The notes under the pieces were generated by a model. The model was not told the DNA's origin. It saw only the letters and a program-made list of their open reading frames with translations, and ran no database searches. The position numbers and the translations under genes are program-made. From Planctomycetaceae bacterium (GTDB lineage Bacteria; Planctomycetota; Planctomycetia; Planctomycetales; Planctomycetaceae), in the NCBI GenBank assembly GCA_009691905.1, contig SIAF01000013.1, forward strand, positions 1 through 32,150: DNA of 32,150 bases, read 5' to 3'. Every line of letters starts with the position of its first letter. The stretch's first letter is position 1. Positions 9,909 to 17,601 of the stretch are shown piece by piece.

Positions 9909-9929
9909 ATAGAAGATAGAAGATAGAGG
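9909..9929. repeat. Short tandem repeat, 7-bp unit x3
   Basis: Two exact copies of ATAGAAG and one variant, ATAGAGG, stand in tandem between the amidohydrolase and MFS genes. They are followed by the related GATCG-rich words GGATCG, GATCG and GGATCG up to about 9954. No function is evident. Confidence 0.6.
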
Positions 9930-9987
9930 ATCGTCGATCGAAGTTCGAGGATCGCTGCGTCGTCCCGGTGGCGCCGTGATGCGCAGC

Positions 9988-11028
9988 TCAGTCGCGCACG
10001 ACAGACAGGCCCAGCAACGACAACAGTCCGCAGTCATATTGCGGACCAAACTCGAACGAGCGTTTGATTCTGAGGTCGAGATCGAGAGGATTATGGCGTT
10101 CTGGCGGAAAGGCGCCGATGCGCGCCAGATAGGGCAGTCGCGCCGGCGGGAAAGGGTAATCGCTGCCGTGGAGAATGCGGCTGCGCAAGGCAGGGGTCTC
10201 GCCGCTTAAGCGCCTGAGCGAATGCCAGCGAATCAGGCTGGCCATGACCGATGTATCGCCGTAGAGATTGTCATAGCGGTGCATCATCTCGACGAAGTGC
10301 GGATAATAGTTGTCGGGGTCCCAGAAGGCACAGGTTCCGCAATGCGCGGCGATCACCGGCACTCCCTGGTCGAGCGGACGCGCCAGGCGGCGCGGGTCGG
10401 TGAACTGCTGGGACACGACAGTGCATGAATGTTCGTAGCCTGTATGAAACATCAGCACGACGCCGAGCTCGCGGGCCCGGCGATAAAACGGCTCGAACGC
10501 CGGTAAGGCCGGGTCGACCCCTTGAATGGCGGTGTGGATCTTGACGAGCCGCGCACCAGCCGACCGGCAACGCTCGAGTTCGGCAATCGCGTCGCGCCGC
10601 CATGGATTGATCGAGCAACCGGGAAGGATTCGAGGACAATCGCGCGCCAACTGCAACACATAGTCGTTGGAGACATAAAAGTGCGTGCCGCCATCGTCGC
10701 GGGAACCATCGGAGCGATAGACGGCGTCCTGTGCGAGTACGACGGCATAATCCAATTGTGAAGACACGACATGCCGCAGCAGCCGATTTCGCATTTTTTC
10801 GCTGATCGTCTCGCCACGCTCGTGCGGCAGGCGGGTCAGCCACATGACCAGCCGTGTGAGCCAGGCGCGGCGGGTTTTGTGCGAGAGGTAACCTTCGGCG
10901 GGATTTTCGCCCCAGCAGAAGATGTGCGTATGGACGTCGGCGACCGGTGGGCGGTTCGCCGGAACCCAGGGCGAGAGTTCGGATTCGGATGCTGGTGAAA
11001 TCGCAAAGGTCGGTAAGGCAGCCGGCAT
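9988..11028 (-). CDS. Amidohydrolase-superfamily (amidohydrolase_2) metal-dependent hydrolase
   Basis: A 346-aa TIM-barrel hydrolase of the group that includes decarboxylases and lactonases acting on carboxylated rings. Metal and catalytic landmarks are in order: DVHTHIF (His33, His35), VKIH (Lys163, His165), MFHTG (His195), IAAHCGT (His229) and HGSDYPFP (Asp290). The substrate cannot be told from sequence. The start is ATG at 11028 with no clear ribosome-binding site. It begins 29 bp after the end of the TPR/YfaP ORF on the same strand, which suggests one transcript. There is no signal peptide, so it should act in the cytoplasm, unlike the exported proteins encoded upstream. Confidence 0.86.
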   Translation of the reverse strand: MPAALPTFAISPASESELSPWVPANRPPVADVHTHIFCWGENPAEGYLSHKTRRAWLTRLVMWLTRLPHERGETISEKMRNRLLRHVVSSQLDYAVVLAQDAVYRSDGSRDDGGTHFYVSNDYVLQLARDCPRILPGCSINPWRRDAIAELERCRSAGARLVKIHTAIQGVDPALPAFEPFYRRARELGVVLMFHTGYEHSCTVVSQQFTDPRRLARPLDQGVPVIAAHCGTCAFWDPDNYYPHFVEMMHRYDNLYGDTSVMASLIRWHSLRRLSGETPALRSRILHGSDYPFPPARLPYLARIGAFPPERHNPLDLDLRIKRSFEFGPQYDCGLLSLLGLSVVRD

Positions 11029-11057
11029 TCAATTCAGGGCGATAACCGTCGGAAAAA

Positions 11058-12494
11058 CTAACGCCGCGGTTGCTGAACGCCGGTGCCGCCTCCGTTGGGA
11101 TTTCCCGAATTGATGAAGCTGAAGGTGAACACGTCGGTAATCGCCGAGAACGTCGGCACCATCGACAATCGAACGTAGCGGCGATCTCCCGAGACGACGG
11201 CCATCGCGCTCAGCGCCACTCCTTCCGAAAGAATTGAAATCACAGGCTGATAGCCGACTCCGCCCGCGGCGCCCCCTGCGACGGCCCCGTCACTTCGTCC
11301 CGGGCCGTACGAGCGCCGCCCGACCATCCCGCCGCGATTGGAGCGAGCGCTTGAGGGCGCTTTGCGATCGACATCGAGCAGCGCCACCGCGGCCGGTTCG
11401 ATGAGCCGCCCTTGTTGCAGCGTCACCCGCACGACTTTATCGTGCTCGGCCAGTTGCACGACGAATCGCTCTTCCAGTTCGTAGGGCGTCCCCTGGTAGC
11501 GCACGATGCGCACGACGGCTCGTTTACTGACGACCTCCCCCTGAATGTACCGGACGGTGACACGATATTCGCCGGGCATGCCGCGCGGGCAAACGTATTT
11601 GTCAAAGGCGTCGCGCGAGTCGGCCCCCATCCCGTCGTGGACGAACACGCCTCCGCCGGAGGTCGTCGGATTATCGCTCGAACACGTCGTTCCCGAAGGC
11701 TCTTCAACCAGCAGATCGAGATCGGCTTTCCCGCTCCACGACAATTCGATCAGCAGGTCGCGTTCGAGGGCCTCGGCAAGAGCGCGGGCCAGTCGATCGG
11801 CCTCGGCGGCGCGCCCCTCGCGACGAAGTTGGCCTTCGAGCGCGCGGACGGTTTCCTCGGCCTCGCGGTGCAGGGCCGGGTGGTTCTTGTTCCAGGCGCG
11901 CGTCAGAATTCCAGAGGCCGCCCAGGCGACGGCAACCGGATCGTGGCGATCGCGCGCTAACTTGAGCGCCAGCACGTACGGCTCAAGCCGGGTGGGGTCG
12001 ACCGTTGACGCCTGCCGGTACAAATCGAGAGCCCGATCGTTGGCGCCATATCGCGTCAGAAACGCCGCTGAGTACAGAAGGTTGCCGACATTGACCGCGC
12101 TGAAATCGACGCCCGAAAGCAGCACACGCTCGATTTCGTTTTGCGGTCGGCCGGCCTGCTTCATCGCCAGGGCCAGAACGGTGTACATCCACGGTTGCGA
12201 ATGTCCGTGAATCAGTGCCGCTTCAATGCATGCGATGAGATGCTCGGGCTTTCCCGCCTTGTGCAGCCGCATGACGACATCGCCGATGGCGGCCGGATCG
12301 GGGTGGTGCGTTTTGAAGTATTGATCCCAAACCTCGGCGGGGGGGCCTTCGCCGGGAATCGTCGGGATGACCTCCTTTTTCTGCTTTTGACCATCGATCC
12401 AGTCCCTCAGCCGATTACGTTTGGCGGCTTTGGGGTCGACCGGGGGCTCAACGAAAGCAGCGGAACCAGCCTTTTCAGGCTGATTCCGCTGCAC
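11058..12494 (-). CDS. TPR-like plus YfaP/DUF2135-like ORF, probable C-terminal half of the VWA protein
   Basis: The 478-aa ORF has helical repeats resembling TPRs (about 65-245). A beta domain with IELSWSGKADLDLLVEEPSG (249-268) and the PGEYRVTVRY strand (307-316) follows, resembling the YfaP/DUF2135 family often fused to VWA domains. A glycine-rich stretch lies near 385-410. The only available start is GTG at 12494, and the bases before it (CTCCCAAGTCTCCCAAA) contain no ribosome-binding site. There is no signal peptide, although the domains look extracytoplasmic. Read upstream in the same frame, the ORF stays open through a Pro/Lys/Ser-rich linker back to the A9 run of the VWA gene. I infer that it is normally translated as the continuation of that protein through a -1 shift, not as a separate gene. 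Confidence 0.8.
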   Translation of the reverse strand: MQRNQPEKAGSAAFVEPPVDPKAAKRNRLRDWIDGQKQKKEVIPTIPGEGPPAEVWDQYFKTHHPDPAAIGDVVMRLHKAGKPEHLIACIEAALIHGHSQPWMYTVLALAMKQAGRPQNEIERVLLSGVDFSAVNVGNLLYSAAFLTRYGANDRALDLYRQASTVDPTRLEPYVLALKLARDRHDPVAVAWAASGILTRAWNKNHPALHREAEETVRALEGQLRREGRAAEADRLARALAEALERDLLIELSWSGKADLDLLVEEPSGTTCSSDNPTTSGGGVFVHDGMGADSRDAFDKYVCPRGMPGEYRVTVRYIQGEVVSKRAVVRIVRYQGTPYELEERFVVQLAEHDKVVRVTLQQGRLIEPAAVALLDVDRKAPSSARSNRGGMVGRRSYGPGRSDGAVAGGAAGGVGYQPVISILSEGVALSAMAVVSGDRRYVRLSMVPTFSAITDVFTFSFINSGNPNGGGTGVQQPRR

Positions 12495-12544
12495 TTTGGG
12501 AGACTTGGGAGAAGACGGCGACTTGGGTTTTACGGGATCAGGTG

Positions 12545-15082
12545 TTACTGAAGCGTCGCTCGTTTTTTTTTCCGCTCGCGCACGCTTTTGTTGTTGAATT
12601 GGCCCTTGCTGATTGGGGCCGGAGCTTTGGCATCGGATTGGGTCTCGTCGGCGACGTTGAACATACCGCCCCCGCCCATGCCACCACCACCCTGACCACC
12701 GCCGCCGCCACCGAACTGACCGCCGCCTTGACCGCCGCCGATTCCCCCGGCGCCACCCCCGCCCTGGCCGAGTCCGCCGGCCTGGCCGGACGTGATGGGA
12801 ATCACCAGGTCAGCCACAGGATAGACGCGGGTCGAAGTCCGATCGCTGGCATAAGCGGCGGTGACGATTTTCATAACCTCGTCTTCAATGACGTATGTCA
12901 ATGAGAACGGTTCCAGCAGCAGTTTCAAGGCACTGCGGAACGAGATGCCGGCCAGCTTAAGGGTGACGGGCGCGTCGATCAGGGTGCCGGCATCCAGCAG
13001 ACCGGGACGGTCGATAATGATGTTGATGTTGTGATAATCCTTGAGATACTTGATGACCTCTTCCAGCGGCGTCTCGTCGAAGTCGAATTCGGTCGTCTTG
13101 TCGAGCGTGCGGCGAATTTTTTCTTCGGCGGCATTGTACTTCTTCAGGTCGACAGCCGACCACTTCTTGCGACGTTCGGTCAAGGCCCGCCAGGTTTCAG
13201 GCGCCGGCCAGAGAATTGGGGGTTCATCGGGAAATGGCACATGCGATCTTTCGACCTGATACAAAGTCTCCAGGAACTTGTCCGACCGCAGGTAGCGCAT
13301 CCGCTGAATTTTGTCGAGCTGGCCGGCCGCCTCGGTGTCGAAAATCGCAGCCGCCGTCACACCAAGGTACGGAGCGGTTTCCCACGCGGCGCGGGCCACC
13401 GCCTCGGAACGTTCGAATGCGGCTTCGTTGCCGGTGAAGCCCTCATCCAGCAGCGACCGCACTTTGTCGATCAACTGTTCGAGTTCTTCCTCTTTTTGAA
13501 CCAGTTCGTCGACGGCCAGGATTCGCGCCTGCATGGCCGAGAACCGCACCTGCTGCTGTACCTCTTCGATGTCGCGGCGCTGTTTCTGGGTTGTCATCGC
13601 GTCGAGCGCGGCTTGCAGGCGCCGCCGTAGCGACTCGCGGCTGACCGGGTCGATATTGATCGACGAATTGACGGTGTTCAGAGTCCGCTTGAGATTGGCC
13701 AGGGCGCTGTCGGGATCCTGGGTCGCCAGTTTGCGTGTCGCCTCGATGTCCTGTTTGACCTGCTGCGTCAGCCTCTCTGTTGCAACGACCTTATCTGCCT
13801 CGTACGCTTCGAGCAGGTCGTCGTCTTTGACGGTCCCGCTGTCCTGCGCGGGAGCGGGCGGCGCGAACTGGACCGTTTGGGCCTTCACCTTATGAGAAGC
13901 CGTGAGAATCGCCTCGGCCTCAACGTTGGCCGGGTCGATCTCGCGAACCGCCCAGGCGATTTGTTCGGCTTGCTTCAAATCGCGGGCGGCAACAGCCAGT
14001 TGCCCGCGACCGACGAGTTGCTGGACGTAGTCTTCATATTCCTGACGGGCGATGTTCAGCATGTCGCGCCCGGCCACCGAGACGCACAAACCCTGGCTGC
14101 GGTCAGCAACGCTCCACAGACCTGCCAGAAAAGTATTTCCCGCCTGCGGTGGGGACGGTATGACCGTCCACGTCAAGGTTCGATTCGAGTCGGTCGAAAC
14201 CGCTTTCACATCGACCGTCTCGCCGATGCTGCCAAGCCCCAGTACGACCGAATCGCGATCGGCGCGCAACGGGGGAACGGCACCGGGCAGAATTCGTGTG
14301 ACCTCGGGCGTAATCTCAAGTGAGTCGGCATAAAACACCGGAGCGTCAGCGGCCTGAGCCAGTTCGCGACCCAGAGACGCGGCTGAGGTCTTCCGGTCGT
14401 CGATGACTTCGTCGACGAGAATGTAGCCGCCGGTGTGCGTTGCCAGCAGACCCAGCAGTTGCAAATCTGTCCGTGGGCCGACGGCATAGCTGTGCACCGC
14501 CACATGCCGCTCGCGCAGTTTGTCGACCAGTTGCTGAAGGGCGGCCACATCAATCAGCTTACCAGTGCTCATTCCGTCGCCGATGTAGATGATCGATCGC
14601 GCGCGGTCTCCTGAAAACATCGACAGCGAGTCGTTGAGCGCTGCTTCGAGACCGGTCGCCCCCAACGGGACGCGGCGTTTCAATTGCGCGAGAGCCGCCT
14701 GAGTTTGCGTCGCTGCCGGGGCATGAAAATCGTCAGAGAGAGATTTGACCTCAACGTCGACCGCGACCAGCTTCACGCGATCGCCGGCCGGCAGGGCCGC
14801 CAGGCAGGCTTCGAGAACTTCCAGCGCCTGTTCGCGATGGGCACCCGTCTGGCTCGCGGACGTATCCACCAGCAGCACGTGATCGTGCGCCGCCGGTGTC
14901 CCCAGAGCCGGGGCACGCAGGGACAGCGCGAAATAACCGTCGCCACCCGCAACGTCATACCGAATCAAACTGCCCGTCGGTCCCGCGACCGGCCGGCCTT
15001 CGTCGGCGACGCTCCCTAAGGCCAGAGCACCTAAACCGAAAACCAATCCGGTGCGAACCGCTAACCTGACGCGCGGATGCAT
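12545..15082 (-). CDS. Secreted VWA-domain protein with secretin/TonB short N-terminal (STN) domain
   Basis: The 845-aa product has a signal peptide (hydrophobic LVFGLGALALGSV, then ADEG). A von Willebrand A domain follows, with the MIDAS motif DTSAS (73-77). A long charged helical region contains KDLKQAEQIAWAVREIDP. An STN-like domain (about 663-760) includes FDFDETPLEEVIKYLKDYHN. A glycine-rich segment (about 764-806) ends in KKKRATLQ. The exact role is unknown; STN-like domains in planctomycetes occur in many secreted proteins besides secretins. ATG 15082 is chosen because GGAG lies about 8 nt upstream and it starts the signal peptide directly; the longer frame to 15226 would bury it. The stop follows five codons after nine A residues, and a -1 shift there joins it to the next ORF. 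The 321-bp gap upstream (15083-15403) shows no gene and only a TACAAT-like -10 at 15183-15188. Confidence 0.88.
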   Translation of the reverse strand: MHPRVRLAVRTGLVFGLGALALGSVADEGRPVAGPTGSLIRYDVAGGDGYFALSLRAPALGTPAAHDHVLLVDTSASQTGAHREQALEVLEACLAALPAGDRVKLVAVDVEVKSLSDDFHAPAATQTQAALAQLKRRVPLGATGLEAALNDSLSMFSGDRARSIIYIGDGMSTGKLIDVAALQQLVDKLRERHVAVHSYAVGPRTDLQLLGLLATHTGGYILVDEVIDDRKTSAASLGRELAQAADAPVFYADSLEITPEVTRILPGAVPPLRADRDSVVLGLGSIGETVDVKAVSTDSNRTLTWTVIPSPPQAGNTFLAGLWSVADRSQGLCVSVAGRDMLNIARQEYEDYVQQLVGRGQLAVAARDLKQAEQIAWAVREIDPANVEAEAILTASHKVKAQTVQFAPPAPAQDSGTVKDDDLLEAYEADKVVATERLTQQVKQDIEATRKLATQDPDSALANLKRTLNTVNSSINIDPVSRESLRRRLQAALDAMTTQKQRRDIEEVQQQVRFSAMQARILAVDELVQKEEELEQLIDKVRSLLDEGFTGNEAAFERSEAVARAAWETAPYLGVTAAAIFDTEAAGQLDKIQRMRYLRSDKFLETLYQVERSHVPFPDEPPILWPAPETWRALTERRKKWSAVDLKKYNAAEEKIRRTLDKTTEFDFDETPLEEVIKYLKDYHNINIIIDRPGLLDAGTLIDAPVTLKLAGISFRSALKLLLEPFSLTYVIEDEVMKIVTAAYASDRTSTRVYPVADLVIPITSGQAGGLGQGGGGAGGIGGGQGGGQFGGGGGGQGGGGMGGGGMFNVADETQSDAKAPAPISKGQFNNKSVRERKKKRATLQ
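12563..12571 (-). other. A9 slippery run joining two reading frames
   Basis: On the coding strand nine A residues read as three lysine codons in the VWA frame, then CGA GCG ACG CTT CAG TAA. The run contains the A_AAA_AAA heptamer suited to -1 ribosomal slippage, and nine A residues is also a length at which RNA polymerase slips. A -1 shift avoids the stop at 12545-12547. It continues for 23 linker residues (starting TSDASVTPDP) into the TPR/YfaP ORF. Confidence 0.6.
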
Positions 15083-15403
15083 AACGCGACTCCATCGAAC
15101 TCGTGGATATCTGAGAACCGCAGTGAATTGATCGGACGACTGAGGCATTGGCATTGGCGCGCAACGCCGCAGACATACCTGCATTGTACAATGAGTCTCG
15201 ACCCGTGATGAAGCAAAATCTTCCAATTTTTCCCAATTTCACAGTTCGCGAGGAAACCGCCGTTGCACCTGCCGATCGTCAGTTTCGTAACGCGACGCCG
15301 ATGACGATCGTGCCTGATGCACCGGCCGGCCGCGAACCACACGCAATCCGCCCGGCGAGGGCCGGTTATGATGGTCGAGTCGGTCGGACGGGTGATCCGG
15401 TGT

Positions 15404-16072
15404 TCACTCGCGCGATAAAAGTCCGGTACGATGGACCCCCGATTGCTGGGCTTGGACGTACTCGTTCGTTTCTACATCCAGGCCGGTCAGCCAACCGGTG
15501 CCGCAGGCAAACGTGTCGATACAGACCCAACCGGGCAGCACCAGCGGGATGCCCAAAGTCTGCGGCGTATGGCCGCAGAAAATGCGCCGACCTGGCAGCA
15601 GCGGGGCCTCGATCCCGGTCAGATGCGTCCAGCGCAGCCAGTCGGGAACCTGTTTTTCGAGCGGCACTCCCGGTTCGAGATTGGCGTGAACGAACAGGTT
15701 GCGTTCTGTGAGCCAGTAATCGCGCCCGGACTTCAAGAACTCCCAATGCTCGACAGGAACATTTGCCAGCTCGCCGCCATACGAGTCGAGCGTCGCCTGA
15801 CCGCCGTAACGCAACCAGCCACGGGTCCATTCCCCTCCCGAGACGGCATTGAGCATCATCTCTTCGTGATTGCCGAGGATCAGAATGACCTGGCAATGCC
15901 GACCGAGTTCGAGCAACTGATCGACCGCTTGACGGGAACCCGGTCCGCGATCGACAACATCCCCCAGGACGACGAGCGTATCGTCGCGATCGGGACTGAG
16001 CTTTTCTAAAACTGTCTTGAGAGCGACGTCGCAGCCGTGGATGTCGCCGATAGCCAGGGTCCGTGCCGCCAC
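15404..16072 (-). CDS. PPP-family metallophosphoesterase (serine/threonine phosphatase or Ap4A hydrolase type)
   Basis: A 222-aa calcineurin-like phosphoesterase with the three PPP signatures: GDIHG (9-13), GDVVDRG (37-43) and GNHEE (67-71). C-terminal metal-ligand motifs VHANLEPG and FCGHTPQ follow. This compact bacterial type covers protein phosphatases and dinucleoside-tetraphosphate hydrolases, and the sequence alone does not separate them. The start is GTG at 16072 with AAAGGAG about 10 nt upstream. It lies only 16 bp after argG on the same strand, so the two are probably co-transcribed. I see no metabolic reason for the pairing. Confidence 0.92.
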   Translation of the reverse strand: MAARTLAIGDIHGCDVALKTVLEKLSPDRDDTLVVLGDVVDRGPGSRQAVDQLLELGRHCQVILILGNHEEMMLNAVSGGEWTRGWLRYGGQATLDSYGGELANVPVEHWEFLKSGRDYWLTERNLFVHANLEPGVPLEKQVPDWLRWTHLTGIEAPLLPGRRIFCGHTPQTLGIPLVLPGWVCIDTFACGTGWLTGLDVETNEYVQAQQSGVHRTGLLSRE

Positions 16073-16088
16073 CGCGTGTTGACTCCTT

Positions 16089-17309
16089 TCAGTACAATCG
16101 CGGCGTCACCCGGCCCTGTACCCGGCCGGGCAAGCCCATGATCCGCAGAAAGCCTTCGGCGTCGGTTTGATTGTACGAACCACCCGCTTCCATAGTCGCG
16201 ATCGCTGCATCGTACAGGCTGTTGGGGCTCGTTCGGCTGACGATCAGAATGTTTCCCTTGTACAGACCGAGGGTCACTTCACCGGTGACCGGTCGCTGCG
16301 TTTCGCGGATAAACGCGAGCATGGCGTCCATTTTGGCAGCATACCAGAAGCCGTAGTACACCATCTCGGCGACTTCCGGCGAGAGCCGGTCCCGCAGGTG
16401 CATCAGGTCGCGGTCGAGAGTCAGTTGCTCGATCGCGCGGTGAGCGACATAGAGGGCGGTCATGCCGGGCGCCTCGTAGACACCGCGGCTTTTCATCCCC
16501 ACGAAGCGATTCTCGATGACGTCGATCTGGCCGACCCCGTTGCGCCCGGCGATCGTATTCAGCCGGGTCACCATTTCGAGCGGTGAGAGTCGGGCGCCGT
16601 CGAGACGCACCGGCACGCCCGATTCGAAGCCGATTTTAGAATACTCCACCTTGTCGGGGGCGGCCTGAGGCGAGAGGGTCATGCCGAATTCGACCACATC
16701 GACGCCGTTGACGGTGGGGTCTTCCAACTGCCCCGCTTCGTAGCTGATATGCAGGCAGTTCTCGTCAGAACTGTAGGGTTTGCCGAGCGAGGCCTTGACG
16801 GGGATGCCCCGGGCATCGCAGTAAGCGATCATCGCCGTCCGTCCTGGAAAGGCCTGGCGAAATCGTTCCATACGCCACGGGGCGATCACTTTGACCGACG
16901 GATCGAGGGCTTCCGCCGCCAGTTGAAACCGGCATTGGTCGTTTCCTTTGCCGGTGGCGCCGTGGGCGTAAGCGGTGGCATGCACCTCGCGGGCCACCTG
17001 CAGGCAGACCTTGGAAATCAAGGGTCGCGCGATCGAGGTTCCCAGCAGATAGACGTTTTCGTACTTCGCCTGCCATTGCAGGACGGGGAAAGCAAACTCC
17101 CGGCACAGCTCTTCGCGCGCGTCGACGATTTGGGCCGAGCGTGCCCCGATGGCGCGGGCCTTGCCGAGAATCGCCTCGCGATCTTCGCAGAGCTGCCCCA
17201 GATCAACATACACGGCATGGACGTCGTACCCTTCGTCCATCAGCCAGCCCAGAATCACCGAAGTATCCAGCCCGCCGCTATAAGCGAGCACCACCTGTTC
17301 ACGTGCCAC
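16089..17309 (-). CDS. argG: Argininosuccinate synthase
   Basis: It joins citrulline and aspartate with ATP to give argininosuccinate, the penultimate step of arginine synthesis. The N-terminal ATP-pyrophosphatase loop AYSGGLDTS (9-17) is intact. Further family landmarks include YAHGATGKGNDQCRFQ, IAPWR, SSDENCLHISYE and the C-terminal SPNSLYDAAIATM. The start is GTG at 17309, with GAGG about 9 nt upstream; this gives 406 aa, the usual length. The frame extends to 17522, but the extra residues do not look like ArgG. It leads the minus-strand argG-phosphatase pair and diverges from the porin gene across a gap of about 290 bp. Confidence 0.97.
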   Translation of the reverse strand: MAREQVVLAYSGGLDTSVILGWLMDEGYDVHAVYVDLGQLCEDREAILGKARAIGARSAQIVDAREELCREFAFPVLQWQAKYENVYLLGTSIARPLISKVCLQVAREVHATAYAHGATGKGNDQCRFQLAAEALDPSVKVIAPWRMERFRQAFPGRTAMIAYCDARGIPVKASLGKPYSSDENCLHISYEAGQLEDPTVNGVDVVEFGMTLSPQAAPDKVEYSKIGFESGVPVRLDGARLSPLEMVTRLNTIAGRNGVGQIDVIENRFVGMKSRGVYEAPGMTALYVAHRAIEQLTLDRDLMHLRDRLSPEVAEMVYYGFWYAAKMDAMLAFIRETQRPVTGEVTLGLYKGNILIVSRTSPNSLYDAAIATMEAGGSYNQTDAEGFLRIMGLPGRVQGRVTPRLY

Positions 17310-17496
17310 GGAAAACGCCTCGAAAGCAGTTGTTGATAAAGAATCGCCGGTCGTTCCGGCAGTCCGAAAGCAGGCGATTTCGCGAGAATTTGAGGAGACG
17401 CCTGCATCGGCCCGTTGAGAACCCGCTCCAGTATCCAAGGTTTGGTGGGATTTTGCCAGTAAGCAATCTTCATTGGTCCTCAATATTTCGCCAAAG

Positions 17497-17550
17497 CCGT
17501 GCAACCGGTCTTTCCGATACAACCGTTACAGACCGTACAACCGGACCAGG
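17497..17550 (+). repeat. Three 18-bp direct repeats upstream of the porin gene
   Basis: The word CAACCG recurs at 17502, 17520 and 17538, exactly 18 bp apart. The surrounding bases are similar (CCGTGCAACCGG, CGATACAACCGT, CCGTACAACCGG). The array lies in the divergent argG/porin gap (17310-17601), about 50 bp before the porin ATG. It could be an operator with sites on nearly the same DNA face. Nothing else recognisable is in this gap. Confidence 0.45.
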
Positions 17551-17601
17551 CAGGGCGCATCCGTGCGCCCGGGAACCGGTGTCGAACGCCTCGTAACGGC
17601 A

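Noticed and set aside
12141-12551. 136-aa open frame on the plus strand near the A9 run
   Set aside because: It is antisense to the TPR/YfaP ORF and the frame junction, with no ribosome-binding site or recognisable domain.
12664-12790. GC-rich repetitive block that could look like a DNA tandem repeat
   Set aside because: It encodes the glycine-rich segment of the VWA protein, so it is explained as low-complexity coding sequence.
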